From contig NC_133183.1 in NCBI RefSeq assembly GCF_049306965.1, positions 20,651,001 to 20,715,000 on the forward strand: a DNA stretch of 64,000 bases. Reading direction: 5' to 3'. A program made the translations under genes and the position numbers. Source of the stretch: Danio rerio. Lineage: Eukaryota; Chordata; Actinopteri; Cypriniformes; Danionidae. Shown here piece after piece: positions 1 through 12,200 of the stretch. The notes under the pieces were generated by a model. The model had not been told where the DNA came from. It was given only the letters and a program-made list of their open reading frames with translations, and made no database searches. Within the stretch, counting starts at the first letter, position 1. Every line of letters starts with the position of its first letter.

Positions 1-96
1 GGACACTATTACTGTTGCATAGTTGAATTTTAAAAGGCAAAATCCAGTCATTTCTGAAATAATATGTTCAAGCCGAATAAAATAATGTTTAGGGCT

Positions 97-298
97 TAGG
101 TCTCAAACTCAATTCCTGGAGAGCCGCAGCTCTGCTCAGTTTTGCTCCAACCATGAAAAAATATAGCTGATCCTAATAATCGAGGTGTTCAAAAGAGTCT
201 TGAACATCTTTATTAGTGGAATCAGCTGTGTTTGATCAGGGTTGGAGCAAAACTATGCAGGGCCGGTGCGGCCCTCCAGGAATCAAGTTTGAGACCTA
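97..298. mobile_element. MITE-1 in intron 4 of kinase copy 1
   Basis: About 200 bp bounded by terminal inverted repeats. The left end reads TAGGTCTCAAACTCAATTCC and the right end, reverse complemented, reads TAGGTCTCAAACTTGATTCC. The arms stay complementary for about 50 bp. It has no coding capacity and I could not settle its target duplication. The same insertion lies in intron 4 of all three kinase copies, so it predates the duplication. Probably a non-autonomous DNA transposon. Confidence 0.75.
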
Positions 299-308
299 TG
301 CTTTAGAT

Positions 309-825
309 CAGTGGTTCTCAAACTGTGGTACGTGTACCACTAGTGGTATGCGGAGGAATCAAATATGTCATATATACATGCAAGATAAGTTTCAAAATTT
401 ATCACAAATGATTTATATATGAATATGATGACATATAGCCCATATTAATAAGGCCCAAGCAACATTTCGAGGTTGACGAATAGGCTACTATATGTTAATA
501 CTTTACATATAAAAAAAGCACATATAATTAAAACATTGACATTTTATTTTGGCTGTTTGTTGTTGTTGTTGTTGTTGTTGTTTTTTACCTGTAAGCACAA
601 TACAGTGTTAATGTTCAAAATATTTATAATGTTTAAAGCAGCTGACAATAATAAATATTCTTACTAATAGGAATTATTCTGCCTGGTTTTTGAACTGTGC
701 AGAGCTGTAGGTGCTTAATTTGGCCTACTACGCCACTGTATTTTAATACTGGTCATTATAGTGTTACTTGGAGGGACAATTTTTTTCTGAGGTGGTACTT
801 AATAAAAAAAGTTTGAGAACCGCTG
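309..825. mobile_element. hAT-type non-autonomous element, intron 4 of copy 1
   Basis: A 517-bp element with termini CAGTGGTTCTCAAACT and, reverse complemented from the right end, CAGCGGTTCTCAAACT. It is flanked by a perfect 8-bp duplication, CTTTAGAT, at 301-308 and 826-833. Such termini and an 8-bp duplication are typical of hAT (Charlie-like) elements. No transposase frame is visible. Copy 3 of the kinase gene has a single CTTTAGAT here, an empty site. Confidence 0.88.
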
Positions 826-827
826 CT

Positions 828-1185
828 TTAGATGAAATCTGAGAGCTCCCCCATTCTCCATAGACATCAATGGTCCAGGGGCATTCAGAGACCCGAAAAG
901 GAGCCAAAAACATTGTCAAAACAAATTTTTCCCTCCTGTACCAGGTCAGGGTGCACATTTTCTACAAGCAGTTTGATTTACTGTCAGAGTCAGCGAGACG
1001 CAAGTGTCTTATTACCTGTAGTAAATGCACACCCTGACCTGATGTGGAAGAATTGGTCAAACAAAGTTTTTTACAGTTTCATAAGTGTTCTTGGAGCTTC
1101 GTATGATTACACTTGAAACTGACTTTGAGTGCCTAAGGAATGCTACTGTCTGTGGAGGATAAGGGAGCTCTCAGATTTAATCTAA
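828..1185. mobile_element. MITE-2 in intron 4 of copy 1
   Basis: About 358 bp with inverted ends: the left end contains AAATCTGAGAGCTCCC and the right end GGGAGCTCTCAGATTT. A second, inner inverted pair (AGGTCAGGGTGCA near 944 and TGCACACCCTGACCT near 1026) gives a long hairpin. It is present in all three kinase copies. The short open frames inside it are by-products. Confidence 0.75.
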
Positions 1186-1320
1186 AATATCTTCATTGAG
1201 AATATCTTCTTTAGGGGTTGAAATAACATGAAGGAAAGTCTAGTTGAACTTATCCATTAAATAATGGCGATCTTTCTTCACATCTACAGCTAGTAACCCT
1301 TGTTCTCTTTTTCTTTTTAG

Positions 1321-2477
1321 CCTGGTTATTCCAAACCAGTACTAAGAGAAGTGGCGTTTATGCTCATGCTGAAAGATCCTCCCAAGAGCATATACCTGAT
1401 AGAAATGTACGAGTGGTTTGATCAAGAAGGGTTCATTTCACTTGTTTTGGAATACCCCAAACCTTGTACATCGCTGCGGATCTTTGTAAAGCGACGTCAC
1501 ACGCTGAAGGAACCAATTGCACGCTGCTTGCTGCACCAGTTAATCCTGGGAATCCAGCACTCCCTTGACCATGGAATTTCTCACAATGACTTGCATGTTG
1601 AAAACATCCTGGTGAACACAAACACATTGGAGCTCAAGGTGATTGACTTCGGCTGTGCTAGCAAATGCGAGGATGAAGAACAAAGGATCATCATCTTGGG
1701 GAACATCTGGAGCGTCGGCCACCTGCTGTATTTTATGGTGAACGGAAAAGCGCCAGTGTACTCCAGAGATGAATGGCAACCACGCCTTTTATTTAAACCC
1801 AAGATATCCAGCGGTGAGTAAACAGACACTGATAAATTTAAATGCCTCAACCTGTTGTAGTCTTATGCCTCATTCACATTTGCAGCAGATTACCACCTAA
1901 AGCGACAGGCAGCTACAAAGTCATTGGTAGTGTGAGTGAGGCATTAATGTCCACAACAGAATCAAACTGTGGCCCTAATGTCACCATATATATTAACTCA
2001 GGAAGGGGCAATTTGAGGGCCACCGTCCTGCAGAGTTTACCTCCAAACTCTTATCTTGAAGAATCCAAGTTATCTTGAAGTCACACTCCATTGCTTACAT
2101 TAGTCTACTCAAAGGAGTGAATGTAAATGAATGAGGGAATTAAATACACTTCAAAACCTCCACCATGGTTTCGGACATTACTAGAAAAGGCTACTCCCTC
2201 AAATAGTGTACTTGGTGATTTGAGATATAGTCATTGATTAGCTTGGAGTGTTTGAAGAAAACTCTGCAAGACACCGGCCTTCCAGGATTTTACACTAGCT
2301 TGTTTTACTCACAAATGTCAGAAGATATCTTCATTAATGTCAGCTTTGGTATAGTGTTGACTAACCATCTCTCTTTCTCCTCATACAGAGTGCTGTGATC
2401 TGATTGAAAAGTGTCTGAATCACAATTTGGAGACACTGGAGGAGGTCATGCAGCACGAGTGGATGAAGAAGGTGTGA
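1321..2477 (+). CDS. Pim-type kinase-like gene, copy 1 (3' part only)
   Basis: Only the last two coding exons are in the window: 1321-1813 (after TTTCTTTTTAG, donor GTGAGT) and 2389-2477, ending in TGA. The window starts inside the preceding intron, at the point matching about 18,587 of copy 2. The exons encode the kinase fold from the alpha-C helix to the C-terminus. The alpha-C Glu (LREVAF), catalytic Asp (HNDLHVEN) and DFG are kept. The HRD Arg is Asn, the catalytic-loop Lys is His, and the activation segment is short. Compared with copies 2 and 3 it has Pro for Ser (KDPPKS), Val for Ala (HVEN), Cys for Tyr (SKCEDE) and Ala for Val (GKAPV). No stop or frameshift is seen. A non-coding exon with a poly(A) signal follows at 3419. 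Confidence 0.85.
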
Positions 2478-3418
2478 ATGAAGACCAGATGAAGGTAAAT
2501 ACAACTGATCCCTTAGAAAACATACTACTCTACAGGCTGCACGATTTTTTGCGATATATATTGCAATAAGACTACAATTCCATCAGATGACTTGATCAAT
2601 TTTATCGATTAGGGTGATTCTGCAGTGGGAGTACATCTCCATAAAATTTAATAAACACTCTATAATTGGGGTCCGCCGACACATTTTCGATGTGGTCTGA
2701 TATTTGCAGTGCATTTCTCTATTTGCATGTGTTGAGAGTATTTTCAAGCATAACAATCTATAACTAAAATCAAGAAAAAGATAGAGTTAGTGGTATATTA
2801 TTTTCCGAGTTTAACAGTATTCAAGCAGAGTAACTGAATATTAAAAATAATTCAATCAAATGAATCGTTGTTAAAGTTAGAAATGGTACAATTTATTACG
2901 CCTGAAAGCTTTTAAGGTCATAATACAGTCACAGGCATCAGAAGTGCATGCAAATGATCAATTATAATACAAACTTAACATTGCGTATGCTCGCGATTTG
3001 ACTATTACGAACGCTGAAACGGTCTTATTCAGATTAAGGCAACTCATTTGATTATTAATGTCCATGTAAATGTAGGCAATGTTAGAATATTGCTAATAGA
3101 AAACCCTTATACAAATATAATGTAACTAAAAAGCAAGTCAATGTGACAATGAAAACATTTGAGACGAGAACATTACAGGATAACTGTACATACACACATA
3201 CAGTATATAAAGGTGCTTTACTAAAGTAATCGCCACATATAACCACTTCACAACAACTTGCATCTTTGAGATGAATCTTCTTGTTGCATTACCTGTTTTA
3301 TCAGCTGATTGTTGGAGCTTTAAGAGTCTGTTCACAGACAAGATTAGTTCAATCTTAGAGTGAAATATACAAATTCTGGACATCTCTAACATTTTTTTTC
3401 TTCTTTTGTTTTCCTCAG

Positions 3419-3530
3419 TGAAGACCAAAGCAGCAAAATCATCCTCATCTTTACCAGGAAACTGCCTCTATTGTTCAGGCAGATTTGAAATGTATAGAAA
3501 TGTATAAGAATAAACTGTTGTATGAAGTCA
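3419..3530 (+). other. 3' UTR terminal exon of kinase copy 1
   Basis: After the stop the last coding exon runs to a donor at 2495 (GAAG|GTAAAT). A good acceptor (TTTTCCTCAG) precedes 3419, and AATAAA lies at 3509-3514. The intron of 924 bp has the same length in all three copies, which supports a spliced 3' UTR. The stop is only 17 nt before that junction, so nonsense-mediated decay is not expected. The intron shows no gene. Confidence 0.6.
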
Positions 3531-3650
3531 TTATTTGTATTTTATATGAACACAAATGTCTATTCATAGCTTAATAATATACTGATTACACCTTCTGTGG
3601 TTCTGTTTGAATATTGTAAAATGTATGAAAATATTAGTGAAACATCTTTC

Positions 3651-3838
3651 TCCTCAGTGTCAGTATATTGCGCACGTTCATGAGCACTGTGCATGTATAG
3701 CTCCTTCCAGATGCCTACACCCGACTTCCTCTGTATGAAAAAACTAGCACAGGCGCATCTGAGGTATACGTAAGCAACGTGACATGCAAAGAAAGAGCAC
3801 AGCGCTCGAGACCATGCCCCCTATACTGACACTGAGGA
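3651..3838. repeat. Hairpin element A, unit 1
   Basis: Inverted ends: TCCTCAGTGTCAGTATA on the left and its exact complement on the right, with weaker pairing further in. About 188 bp, no coding capacity. Probably a MITE-like element or a decayed sister of hairpin B. Copies lie at 22,253-22,444 and 45,541-45,732. Confidence 0.65.
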
Positions 3839-4149
3839 AATAAATGTGGATAGTCGTTATTCTTGTTTTAGTCATATGGTCCGTTTTGAGGAGGTTTTTG
3901 GTTCTTTTTCTTTTAGATCTTATAAATTTGATACAATTGTTTTTGATACAAATTTAAAGTTTCACAAACTAATTTGGAGAGGAGCATGTGATATGATTGA
4001 CCGCAGCTAGTCCCTATCGCTAATCATTAGCTAGCCAATCTGATTATTCTAACTTTAACATAAATATCCAGCCTAACTTCATTCCCTATCTTCATTTTGG
4101 AAGACCCCTCCTCATCCATCCTTTCTCCCTCCGCCTCAATTCTAGGATC

Positions 4150-4338
4150 GGGCAACACGGTGGCTCAGTGGCTAGCACTGCTGCTTCACAGCAAGAAGGT
4201 CGCTGGTTCAAGTCCTAGCAGAGCCAGTTGGCACTTTCTGTGTGGAGTTTACATGTTCTCCCCGTGTTCGCGTGGGTTTTCCCCGGGTACTCCGGTTTCC
4301 TCCCACACTCTAAAGACGTGACACAAGTGAATTAAATA
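4150..4338 (+). mobile_element. DANA-like tRNA-derived SINE, unit 1
   Basis: Begins GGCAACACGGTGGCTCAGTG, then the block CACAGCAAGAAGGTCGCTGG, then TGTGTGGAGTTTACATGTTC and the TCCGGTTTCCTCCCACA block. These are hallmarks of the zebrafish DANA SINE, whose head carries pol III A and B boxes. The tail is diverged; an ATTT tract lies at about 4400-4453. Confidence 0.8.
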
Positions 4339-4416
4339 ATAGCACCAGGCACAAGCACTTAATGCAAGAGCATTATCTAAGTGTGAACTCATGAATCATT
4401 TATTTATTTATTTTTT

Positions 4417-4451
<35 letters not shown>

Positions 4452-4682
4452 TTCATGTACTGCATTTTATTGTGGAAACCAAAGAACTGTATTGTACAAG
4501 AAGACTTTTGCTGTGAATGTGCCCTTGACACTGTGGATCTGAATTGTTGAATGAAGTCATTATTTGTATTTTATGTGCACACAGATGTCTTATTTTAGCT
4601 TAATAATATACAGATTACGCCTTCAGTGGTTCTGTTTGAATATTGTAAAATGTATGAAAATATTTGTGAAGTTTATATCTTC

Positions 4683-4803
4683 TCCTCAGTGTCAGTACAT
4701 TGTGCACGTTCATGAACAGTGTGCAATGACTCCAGATGCCCACACGTGACTTTCTCAGAAAGCACAGCAATCATGAACGTGCCCAATATACTGACACTGA
4801 GGA
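4683..4803. repeat. Hairpin element B, unit 1
   Basis: A 121-bp segment whose first 33 bases (starting TCCTCAGTGTCAGTACATTG) match the reverse complement of its last 33 at 31 positions. The loop is about 50 nt. RNA from either strand would fold into a long stem. It resembles a very short MITE, and its size is also in the range of a microRNA precursor. No known microRNA was recognised. Confidence 0.7.
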
Positions 4804-5533
4804 AATGAATTTGGATTGTCATTATTTTTGAGTCATATTCTCCGTTTGAGGATGTTTTTGGTTCTTTTTTAAAGATTTTTATGAATTTTTGATACAATTT
4901 GTAATTTTTGATAGTTTCTTATGCGCTATTGCACTATTTATTTGTTTATTCATTCATGTACAGCATTTTATTGTGGAAACCAAAGAATTTCACTGTACAA
5001 GAACACTTGTTCTCTACTGTGCACATGACATTTTAAAATGTTGTTGAGATGATGTTTTGAGTTTGCATTTTAAATAAATAAATATATATGATAAAGTGAC
5101 TGCTGTTCTATTTATTCGGTTATTTATAAGGAATTAATGTAGTATCTTTTTAAAAATGGGGACAGGGTTGTTAAAAACAGACATAAACCAATTTAACACA
5201 AAAAAGTATAATGCTTGAAAAGAGATATATTTACTGATTATAACTATTTCACCAGACAAATATTAATAAGTGGATTGTCAAATGTGCAGTCTGGTGCTAC
5301 AAGTTCCCTGCACAGATTTAGGTTGTGTTTCAACTCACATGATGTATGATTCTGCTGACTGCATATTTATTGCTAATAAAATCTTCCAGGTAATGTATCT
5401 CACTCAACAAAATGGCAGGAATAATTTTAATAATAGTAGTAGTAACAATTAAACTGCATTAAAGGGTGATAAGAATGCAAATCAAATAGCCTAATATTAA
5501 TAACCTCTCGATGGTAAAGCCATATACTCACAC

Positions 5534-5612
5534 CTGCAGCTTCTCCATGATGGACGTCCAGTGTTCTTCAGCCCCTGGCACCTAGACTGCAGTTCTGCAC
5601 AAGAAGTTTGGG
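5534..5612 (-). other. Possible 79-nt minus-strand exon, unit 1
   Basis: On the minus strand a pyrimidine-rich acceptor (CCATTTCTCCTCAG) precedes 79 nt that end CTGCAG before GTGTGAGT, a good donor. One frame is open throughout. The exon and both signals are kept in all three units. It may be a captured or fossil exon or chance. I recognise no protein in it. Confidence 0.25.
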
Positions 5613-7833
5613 CTGAGGAGAAATGGTAAAACTGAGCCTGTTTTTTTTTTTTCCTTCACTTTCGTCAATTCATCACCTTGGTTTCAGACTCTCTTCCTCC
5701 ATCTTGCAAACTCTCTGCACTTGATACGAACAGTGCCACTGATACACTCTGCTCCACACTAGCATCATGTCTAGACAGATTATGTCCTCTTACATCCAGG
5801 CCAGCCCGTGCCAGTCCTCCTGCACCCTGGCTCTCGGATGCTCTCCGTGAGCATCGCTCAAAACTTCGGGCTGCAGAGAGAATTTGGCGGAAAACTAAAA
5901 ATCCTGCACAGCTCTTAACATACCAAACTCTTCTGTCTTCTTTCTCGGCTGAGGTTACTTCTGCAAAGCAGACATATTACCGTCTAAAAAACAACAATGC
6001 CACTAATCCTCGCCTACTTTTTAAAACATTTTCCTCCCTCTATCCTCCGCCTCCACCCGCATCCTCCACACTTACTACTGATGACTTTGCTACATTCTTT
6101 TGCACCAAAACTGCAAAAATCAATGCTCAATTTGCTGCACCTACAACAAACACACAAGATACACCACCAACACCACACACACTCACCTCTTTTTCTCAGC
6201 TGTCTGAGTCTGAGGTGTCCAAACTCGTGCTATCTAGCCATGCAACCACCTATCCACTTGATCCTATTCCCTCTCATCTTTTGCAAGCCATCTCTCCTGC
6301 AGTCATACCAACACTGACTCACATAATTAACACATCTCTTGACTCTGGTTTATTCCCCACTTCATTTAAGGAGGCTAGGGTAAACCCACTGCTAAAGAAA
6401 CCCAACCTGGACCATACGCTACTTGAAAACTACAGACCAGTATCCCTGCTTCCATTCATGGCCAAGATTCTGGAGAAAGTAGTGTTCAATCAAGTCCTGG
6501 ACTTTCTTACTCAAAACAACCTCATGGACAACAAGCAATCCGGCTTTAAGAAAGGCCACTCAACTGAGACTGCCCTTGCTCTCGGTCGTGGAGGATCTCA
6601 GACTGGCTAAAGCAGACTCAAAATCATCAGTCCTCATCTTGCTGGATTTGTCAGCTGCTTTTGACACTGTAAACCACCAGATCTAGCTATCTACGCTTGA
6701 GTCACTGGGCGTAGCGGGCACTGTTATACAATGGTTCAGATCTTACCTCTCTGACAGGTCATTCAGGGTGTCTTGGAGGGGAAAGGTGTCCAACCTAAAG
6801 CATCTAAACACTGGGGTACCTCAAAGCTCTGTTCTTGGGCCACTTCTCTTCTCCATCTACACGTCATCTCTAGGACCAGTCATCCAGAAACATGGATTCT
6901 CCTACCACTGCTATGTTGATGATACCCAGCTATACCTCTCTTTTCATCCTGATGGTCCCTCGGTTCCAGCTCGCATCTCAGCCTGCCTGTCGGACATTTC
7001 ACACTTGTATAAAAGATCATCATCTTCAGCTTAACCTCGCGAAAACGAAAATGCTTGTAGTTTCTGCCAACCCGACTCTACACCATAACTTTTCAATCCA
7101 GATGGATGGGGCAACCATTACTGCATCCAAAATGGTGAAAAGCCTTGGAGTAACGATTAATGACCAACTAAACTTCTCTGACCACATTTCTAGAACTGCT
7201 CGATTGTGCAGATTCGCACTCTATAACATCAGAAAGATCCGACCCTTCTTATCTGAACATGCAGCTCAACTCCTTGTTCAAGCTCTTGTTCTCTCCAGAC
7301 TGGATTACTGCAACTCTCTACTAGCGGGGCTTCCAGCTAACTCTATCAAGCCTCTTCAGCTGCTCCAGAACGCAGCAGCGCGAGTGGTCTTTAATGAACC
7401 TAAAATAGCACATGTCACTCCGCTGCTCATCCGTTTGCACTGGCTGCCAGTTGCTGCTCGCATCAAATTCAAAGCTCTGATGTTTGCCTACAAAGCGATT
7501 TCTGGCTTTGCTCCTTCTTATCTGCTCTCACTTCTGCAGATCTATGTGCACTCCAGAAACTTGCGTTCTGTGAATTAACGTCGCCTCGTGGTTCCATCCC
7601 AAAGAGGGAAGAAATCACTTTCCCGAACGCTCGCGTTTAATCTGCCCAGTTGGTGGAATGAACTCCCTAACTGCATCAGAACGGCAGAGTCGAGTACTTC
7701 CTGTTATGGCGGCAAGGTGAGCAGACGCGTTTTCCTCGTGCTTAATTTCTTTTCAATAAATCCTGCACAATATTGCAGAGAGAGGTCATATAAAGAGACA
7801 AAATTATAAGCATAAGAGAAAATCACTTCAAAC

Positions 7834-8679
7834 ATGCCAAAAAAGCGGCTAAAGAGAAGAAAACGCAGGAGCGTTACCTCCGAGGAGGTATGCCAGGAGC
7901 TAACGTTAGCTGAAGGCGAGCCGTGCTCACCGGAGCTGTCACATGCTGACATGTCCGCGGACGTTGAACAAGTCATAAACATGGAAAATCCATCAACAAA
8001 GGACCTCATGCTTGCCATAACATCTTTGAAACTAAACTTTAACACAAAAATTGATGGTAAACTGACGGAAATAAGAATTGTCCAAACGGACGTGAAAGAC
8101 TGTAGTGGGCGTATCATGGAGGCCGAAAAGCGAATATCCACAGCAGAAGACGAGATACAAACACTGAAGGAAACTATCGAAAAATTTGAGAACAAGACAA
8201 AAAACCTCAGTAACAAAGTCGAAGGATTAGAAGGCAGGAGCAGACGTAATAACCTGCGCGTACTGGGCATACCCGAGAAAGTAGAAAGCAATGACACATG
8301 TTCCTTTATGGAAAAATGGATAGTGGATACTCTGAAGATAACGCCGCCGGTTTTGGAGCGAGCGCACCGGACAACAGCGAGCCAAAGTTCTACTACGTAT
8401 CCGAGAACTATCATCATCAAGTGCTTAAACTACAAGGACAGAGAAAACATCTTAAAAGCTGCGCGGATACAGAAAGAGGTGATGTACCAAAACAACAAAA
8501 TAAGATTTCTTCCTGACCTGCCAACGGAGGTGTATAAGCTACAGAGGAATTACAACAGTGTAGGGAAGCGGTTACAGGAACTCGGTCTGGATAAACACCG
8601 GGTAATATACCCCGCACGGCTCCTGCTGACCAATGATGACCACACAAGTCATCTTCAATACACCAACGGACGTGAATAA
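7834..8679 (+). pseudogene. L1a ORF1 protein, unit 1 (nearly intact)
   Basis: A 281-codon frame from MPKKRLKRRKRR. It has a basic start, a heptad-rich coiled coil at about residues 75-135, then RSRRNNLRVLGIPEKVE, which marks the RNA-recognition domain of L1 ORF1 proteins (Transposase_22 family), and a C-terminal domain around LPDLPTEVYK. The family protein is a trimeric RNA chaperone that binds LINE RNA. Near the end the frame is shifted relative to unit 2, where TVVFNTPTDVNKY follows, so the last 20 or so residues are aberrant. Confidence 0.85.
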
Positions 8680-9286
8680 GTACATCAAGAAACTGGAGAC
8701 AATGACAAAGCATGACTAAATTAAACGTGACTTGATAAAAACTTTTATTTAACTTAAAATTTCGTCAGATGTGGCTGATGGAAAAGGTCTGTAGGGCCTA
8801 AACTTGCTGGAAACATGACATTGTACTTCTTACAGACTCGATTGTCTTAAAATACTAATATAATGTTTTAAAAAAGTCATGTTTAAATATATATTTTATT
8901 TCGTTTTTTCTTTTGGCTTCTTCTTAAAGTGCAATAGGCGCTTCTTACGTGAGTGATGAAAAATACCTGCATATATGACACAATATACTTTCAGTTGATA
9001 GATAAAATCTCTTATCTGGATTAGTTTTTCTACATAGACAAGAAATTGAGCTGAGTTTTGGTTTACAGGAGAATAGTTCCTCAGTATAGTGTGGACCTAT
9101 TCCTGATAATGGAGGGAAGTTTTTTAGGGGTTTGGGGGAGCCTGTATGTTCTAGTGAGTCAGGCTTGTGTTCTGGGTGGGTTGCTCTCTTTCTTTTCGTT
9201 TAGGTTTTTGTTTTTTTATGGTACCTTTTTATAGGCTTTTATCGTTATTCTTGCATTAAGAAAATGTATCTTTCTCTTTGTTAAAT

Positions 9287-12200
9287 ATGACAGAAAAAAT
9301 GACAGACGTTTTGATTGAATGTGTATCTTGGAATTGTAAAGCCCTACGTAAACTAACTAAAACAAGTAATGGATAGAATAAAAAAGATAAAAGCTAAAAT
9401 TGTGTTCCTGCAGGAAACACACATGTTAGATCATGAGATAATCAAAATTAAGCGTAGATGGCCAGGTCAGGTATTGTCTTCAGCTTACTGCTCGAACTCC
9501 AGAGGAGTTATAATTATGATACATAAGTCTATTCATTTGCGCATTGATAAAATTACAAAAGACCCCAAAGGTAGATTTTTGATTGTACAGGGAAATATTC
9601 TATCAACTCGGATTATTCTGATTAATGTATATAGACCTATCGAGGATAACGCAGATTTTTATAATGATTTATTTTTGAGAATCTCCATATTGCCCGGAAA
9701 ACACATTATGGCAGGTGATTTCAATTGTGTCTTGCAGCCCAGTAAGGACCGGTCATCTGGGGTTGATAACACATATGTAAGTTCTAGAAAAGCTTTACAA
9801 TACTTTATAAAGGAACTTAACCTGGTGGATATATGGAGGGCTCAAAACCCAACAAAAAGAGAATATTCATGTTGTTCGAGTACTTCTAAAGGATACTCAA
9901 GAATAGATTATTTTCTGATTTCAGCTGAACTAATTTCATGTATCAGAAATTGTCAATATAGTAGTATTCTTATCTCAGACCATGGCCTTGTATCTTTGAC
10001 ATATGTCGAACCAAAGCTATCTCATAATCGTACTAAATGGAGATTTCAAATACACTGGATGCAAGACAAAGGATTTCTAGAATTTGTAGGGGAACATATT
10101 GATGATTATTTTGAACATAACAATACCCAAACATCAGCTATAATCAGATAGGAAGCATTTAAAGCCTTTATACGAGGAGAAATTATAAGCTATACGAGCA
10201 GGAAGTCAAAAGAGAAACAGGAGAAATATAAAACACTTGAAACAAAAATTCGCTTACTCGAGGAAAAAAGTCTACAAGCAGACCAAAATACTGATAATGT
10301 TTTAAAAGAATTGCTATTGTTAAGAACCCAATATAATGAAAAAAACACATGAAAAGCAGCGGCCAATTTATTAAAATTAAAGCAGCAATTTTACGATCAG
10401 GGAGAAAAACCAGGCAGACTTCTTGCTTGGCGTATGAAACAACAGGAGTTAGAAAGAGCAATTACTAGTATTGAAGATGAAAATGGAAATATGACTGTAG
10501 ATCCATTGGAAATTAATAAAACGTTTAGAAACTAACGTAATTAATTGCTCTGAATGTAAGGCCACGACTGATGCCCCTCACGTTTCTTGATAATCTCAAC
10601 ATTCCTAAAATATCTGAAGAACTTAAAATTAAATTAGATGGTGATATTACGACAAATGAAAATATGGAGGCTATACAAACATTAAAAGGTGGTAAAACAG
10701 CAGGACCTGATGGCCTGCCCATCGACTTATATAAACATTTCAGTGATTAAAATGGTTAAGGCACTCTATGATATGTATATAGAATGTTATAATAGTGTCT
10801 GTCTTCCTAACTCTATGAGAGAGGCTTTGATCATTCTTTTACCAAAACCAGGAAAACCGAATACAAAGTGTGGAAATATGAGACCTATTAGTCTCATAAA
10901 CACAGATACAAAAATAATATGTAAAATCTTGGCAAAAAGACTAGAGACTGTACTTCCGGGCATTGTGGGTGATAATCAGAACGGGTTCATTAAGAATAAG
11001 CAGGGATTTTACAACGTAAGACGTGTTAAATATTGTGCATAGCCAAAAAGAGGAAAAGGATACTGCTCTTCTCTTGCTCGACGTGGAGAAGGCTTTCGAT
11101 AGGATCGAATGGGCTTATCTGTTCGACGTTCTCATAAAATTCGAATTTGGAAATTCCTTTTTACATTGGATCAAATCATTACATTCCAACCCAATGGCTG
11201 AAGTTTTAACCAATGAGATGATTTCTGAGCCATTTAATATTACAAGAGGTTGCCCCGAAGGCTCACCATTGCCCCCACTTTTATTCATCTTGGTTATAGA
11301 ACCACTAGCAATAGCCGTAAGAGCTAACAACCATATACAAGGGATTAAAATGGGTGGCAAGGAACATAAAATAGCTTTATTCGCTGATGACGGTGTTATT
11401 TCTAAAACAATTAAACACCTCTCTCCAAGCACTTTTAGACCTGATCAAACAATTCGGAAACATATCGGGATATAAAGTGAATACATCAAAGTCATCATTA
11501 TTGCTGCTTGATAAAGATAGCTGTTTAAATACATCACATTTATTTACCTTGAAAATATCACCCAGCTTTACATATTTGGGTATCAAAAATGTCCCACAAT
11601 TAGAAAATATAATTTCTACAAATTATAATGTTATAATGGAATCAACATCTAAAGATCTGGAGAGATGGTTATCTTCACCAATTTCATTGATAGGAAGAAT
11701 AAATATATTGAAGATGAATATTTTGCCTAAATTCATGTATTTATTCCAAAATATCCCCTTGGCGCCACCAGCTGGAGTGTTCTCAAAGATTAATTCATTA
11801 TTCAGAAAATTTATTTGGAACAACAAATGCCCTCGAGTTCGTCTTTCTCTTCTTTATCTTCCATTTGACACTGGAGGGTTAATATGTCCCAACCTGTACT
11901 GGTACTATTTAGCTGCACAATTAAGAACAATAATGTTTTATTTTTCCTCCGGAAATAAACTATCCTGGGTGGATATGGAGTCATGTGATTTTGCGTTACC
12001 CTTAAATTTGTATATATATTCAGATCATTTTAAACAACTAAAAACAGTCACCACGCACCCCATAGTTTGTAACATGATTGGAGTATGGTATGAAGTTAGA
12101 GAGTACATGAAAATAGCTGACTCTTTATCCCAGTATAGCCCCATTTGGGGCAACGCATTATTCAAACCAGCCAGGTACAAAGGACTCAGGATTCCGGTTG

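Larger units (their letters stand above)
3515..5040. repeat. Tandemly duplicated 3' flank of kinase copy 1
   Basis: The segment starting near 3515 (GAAGTCATTATTTGTATTTTAT) recurs from about 4548 with the same order of landmarks: the AT-rich block, a hairpin starting TCCTCAGTGTCAGTA, a TTTTTGGTTCTTTTT block, and a GCATTTTATTGTGGAAACC block. The first repeat is longer because it holds a SINE and an ATTT tract. The same arrangement occurs in units 2 (22,127-23,640) and 3 (45,415-46,870). Confidence 0.7.

Noticed and set aside
832-1116. 94-codon open frame repeated in three units
   Set aside because: It lies wholly within the MITE-2 inverted repeat in intron 4 and has no protein similarity I know.
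4150-4230. tRNA gene
   Set aside because: The pol III-like head belongs to a DANA-type SINE. The same insertion recurs in each unit with a SINE body, and no mature tRNA fold was evident.
5270-5452. 60-codon open frame kept in all three units
   Set aside because: Ends in low-complexity Asn/Ser, sits in AT-rich flank, and is kept only because the units are recent duplicates. No splice or start evidence.
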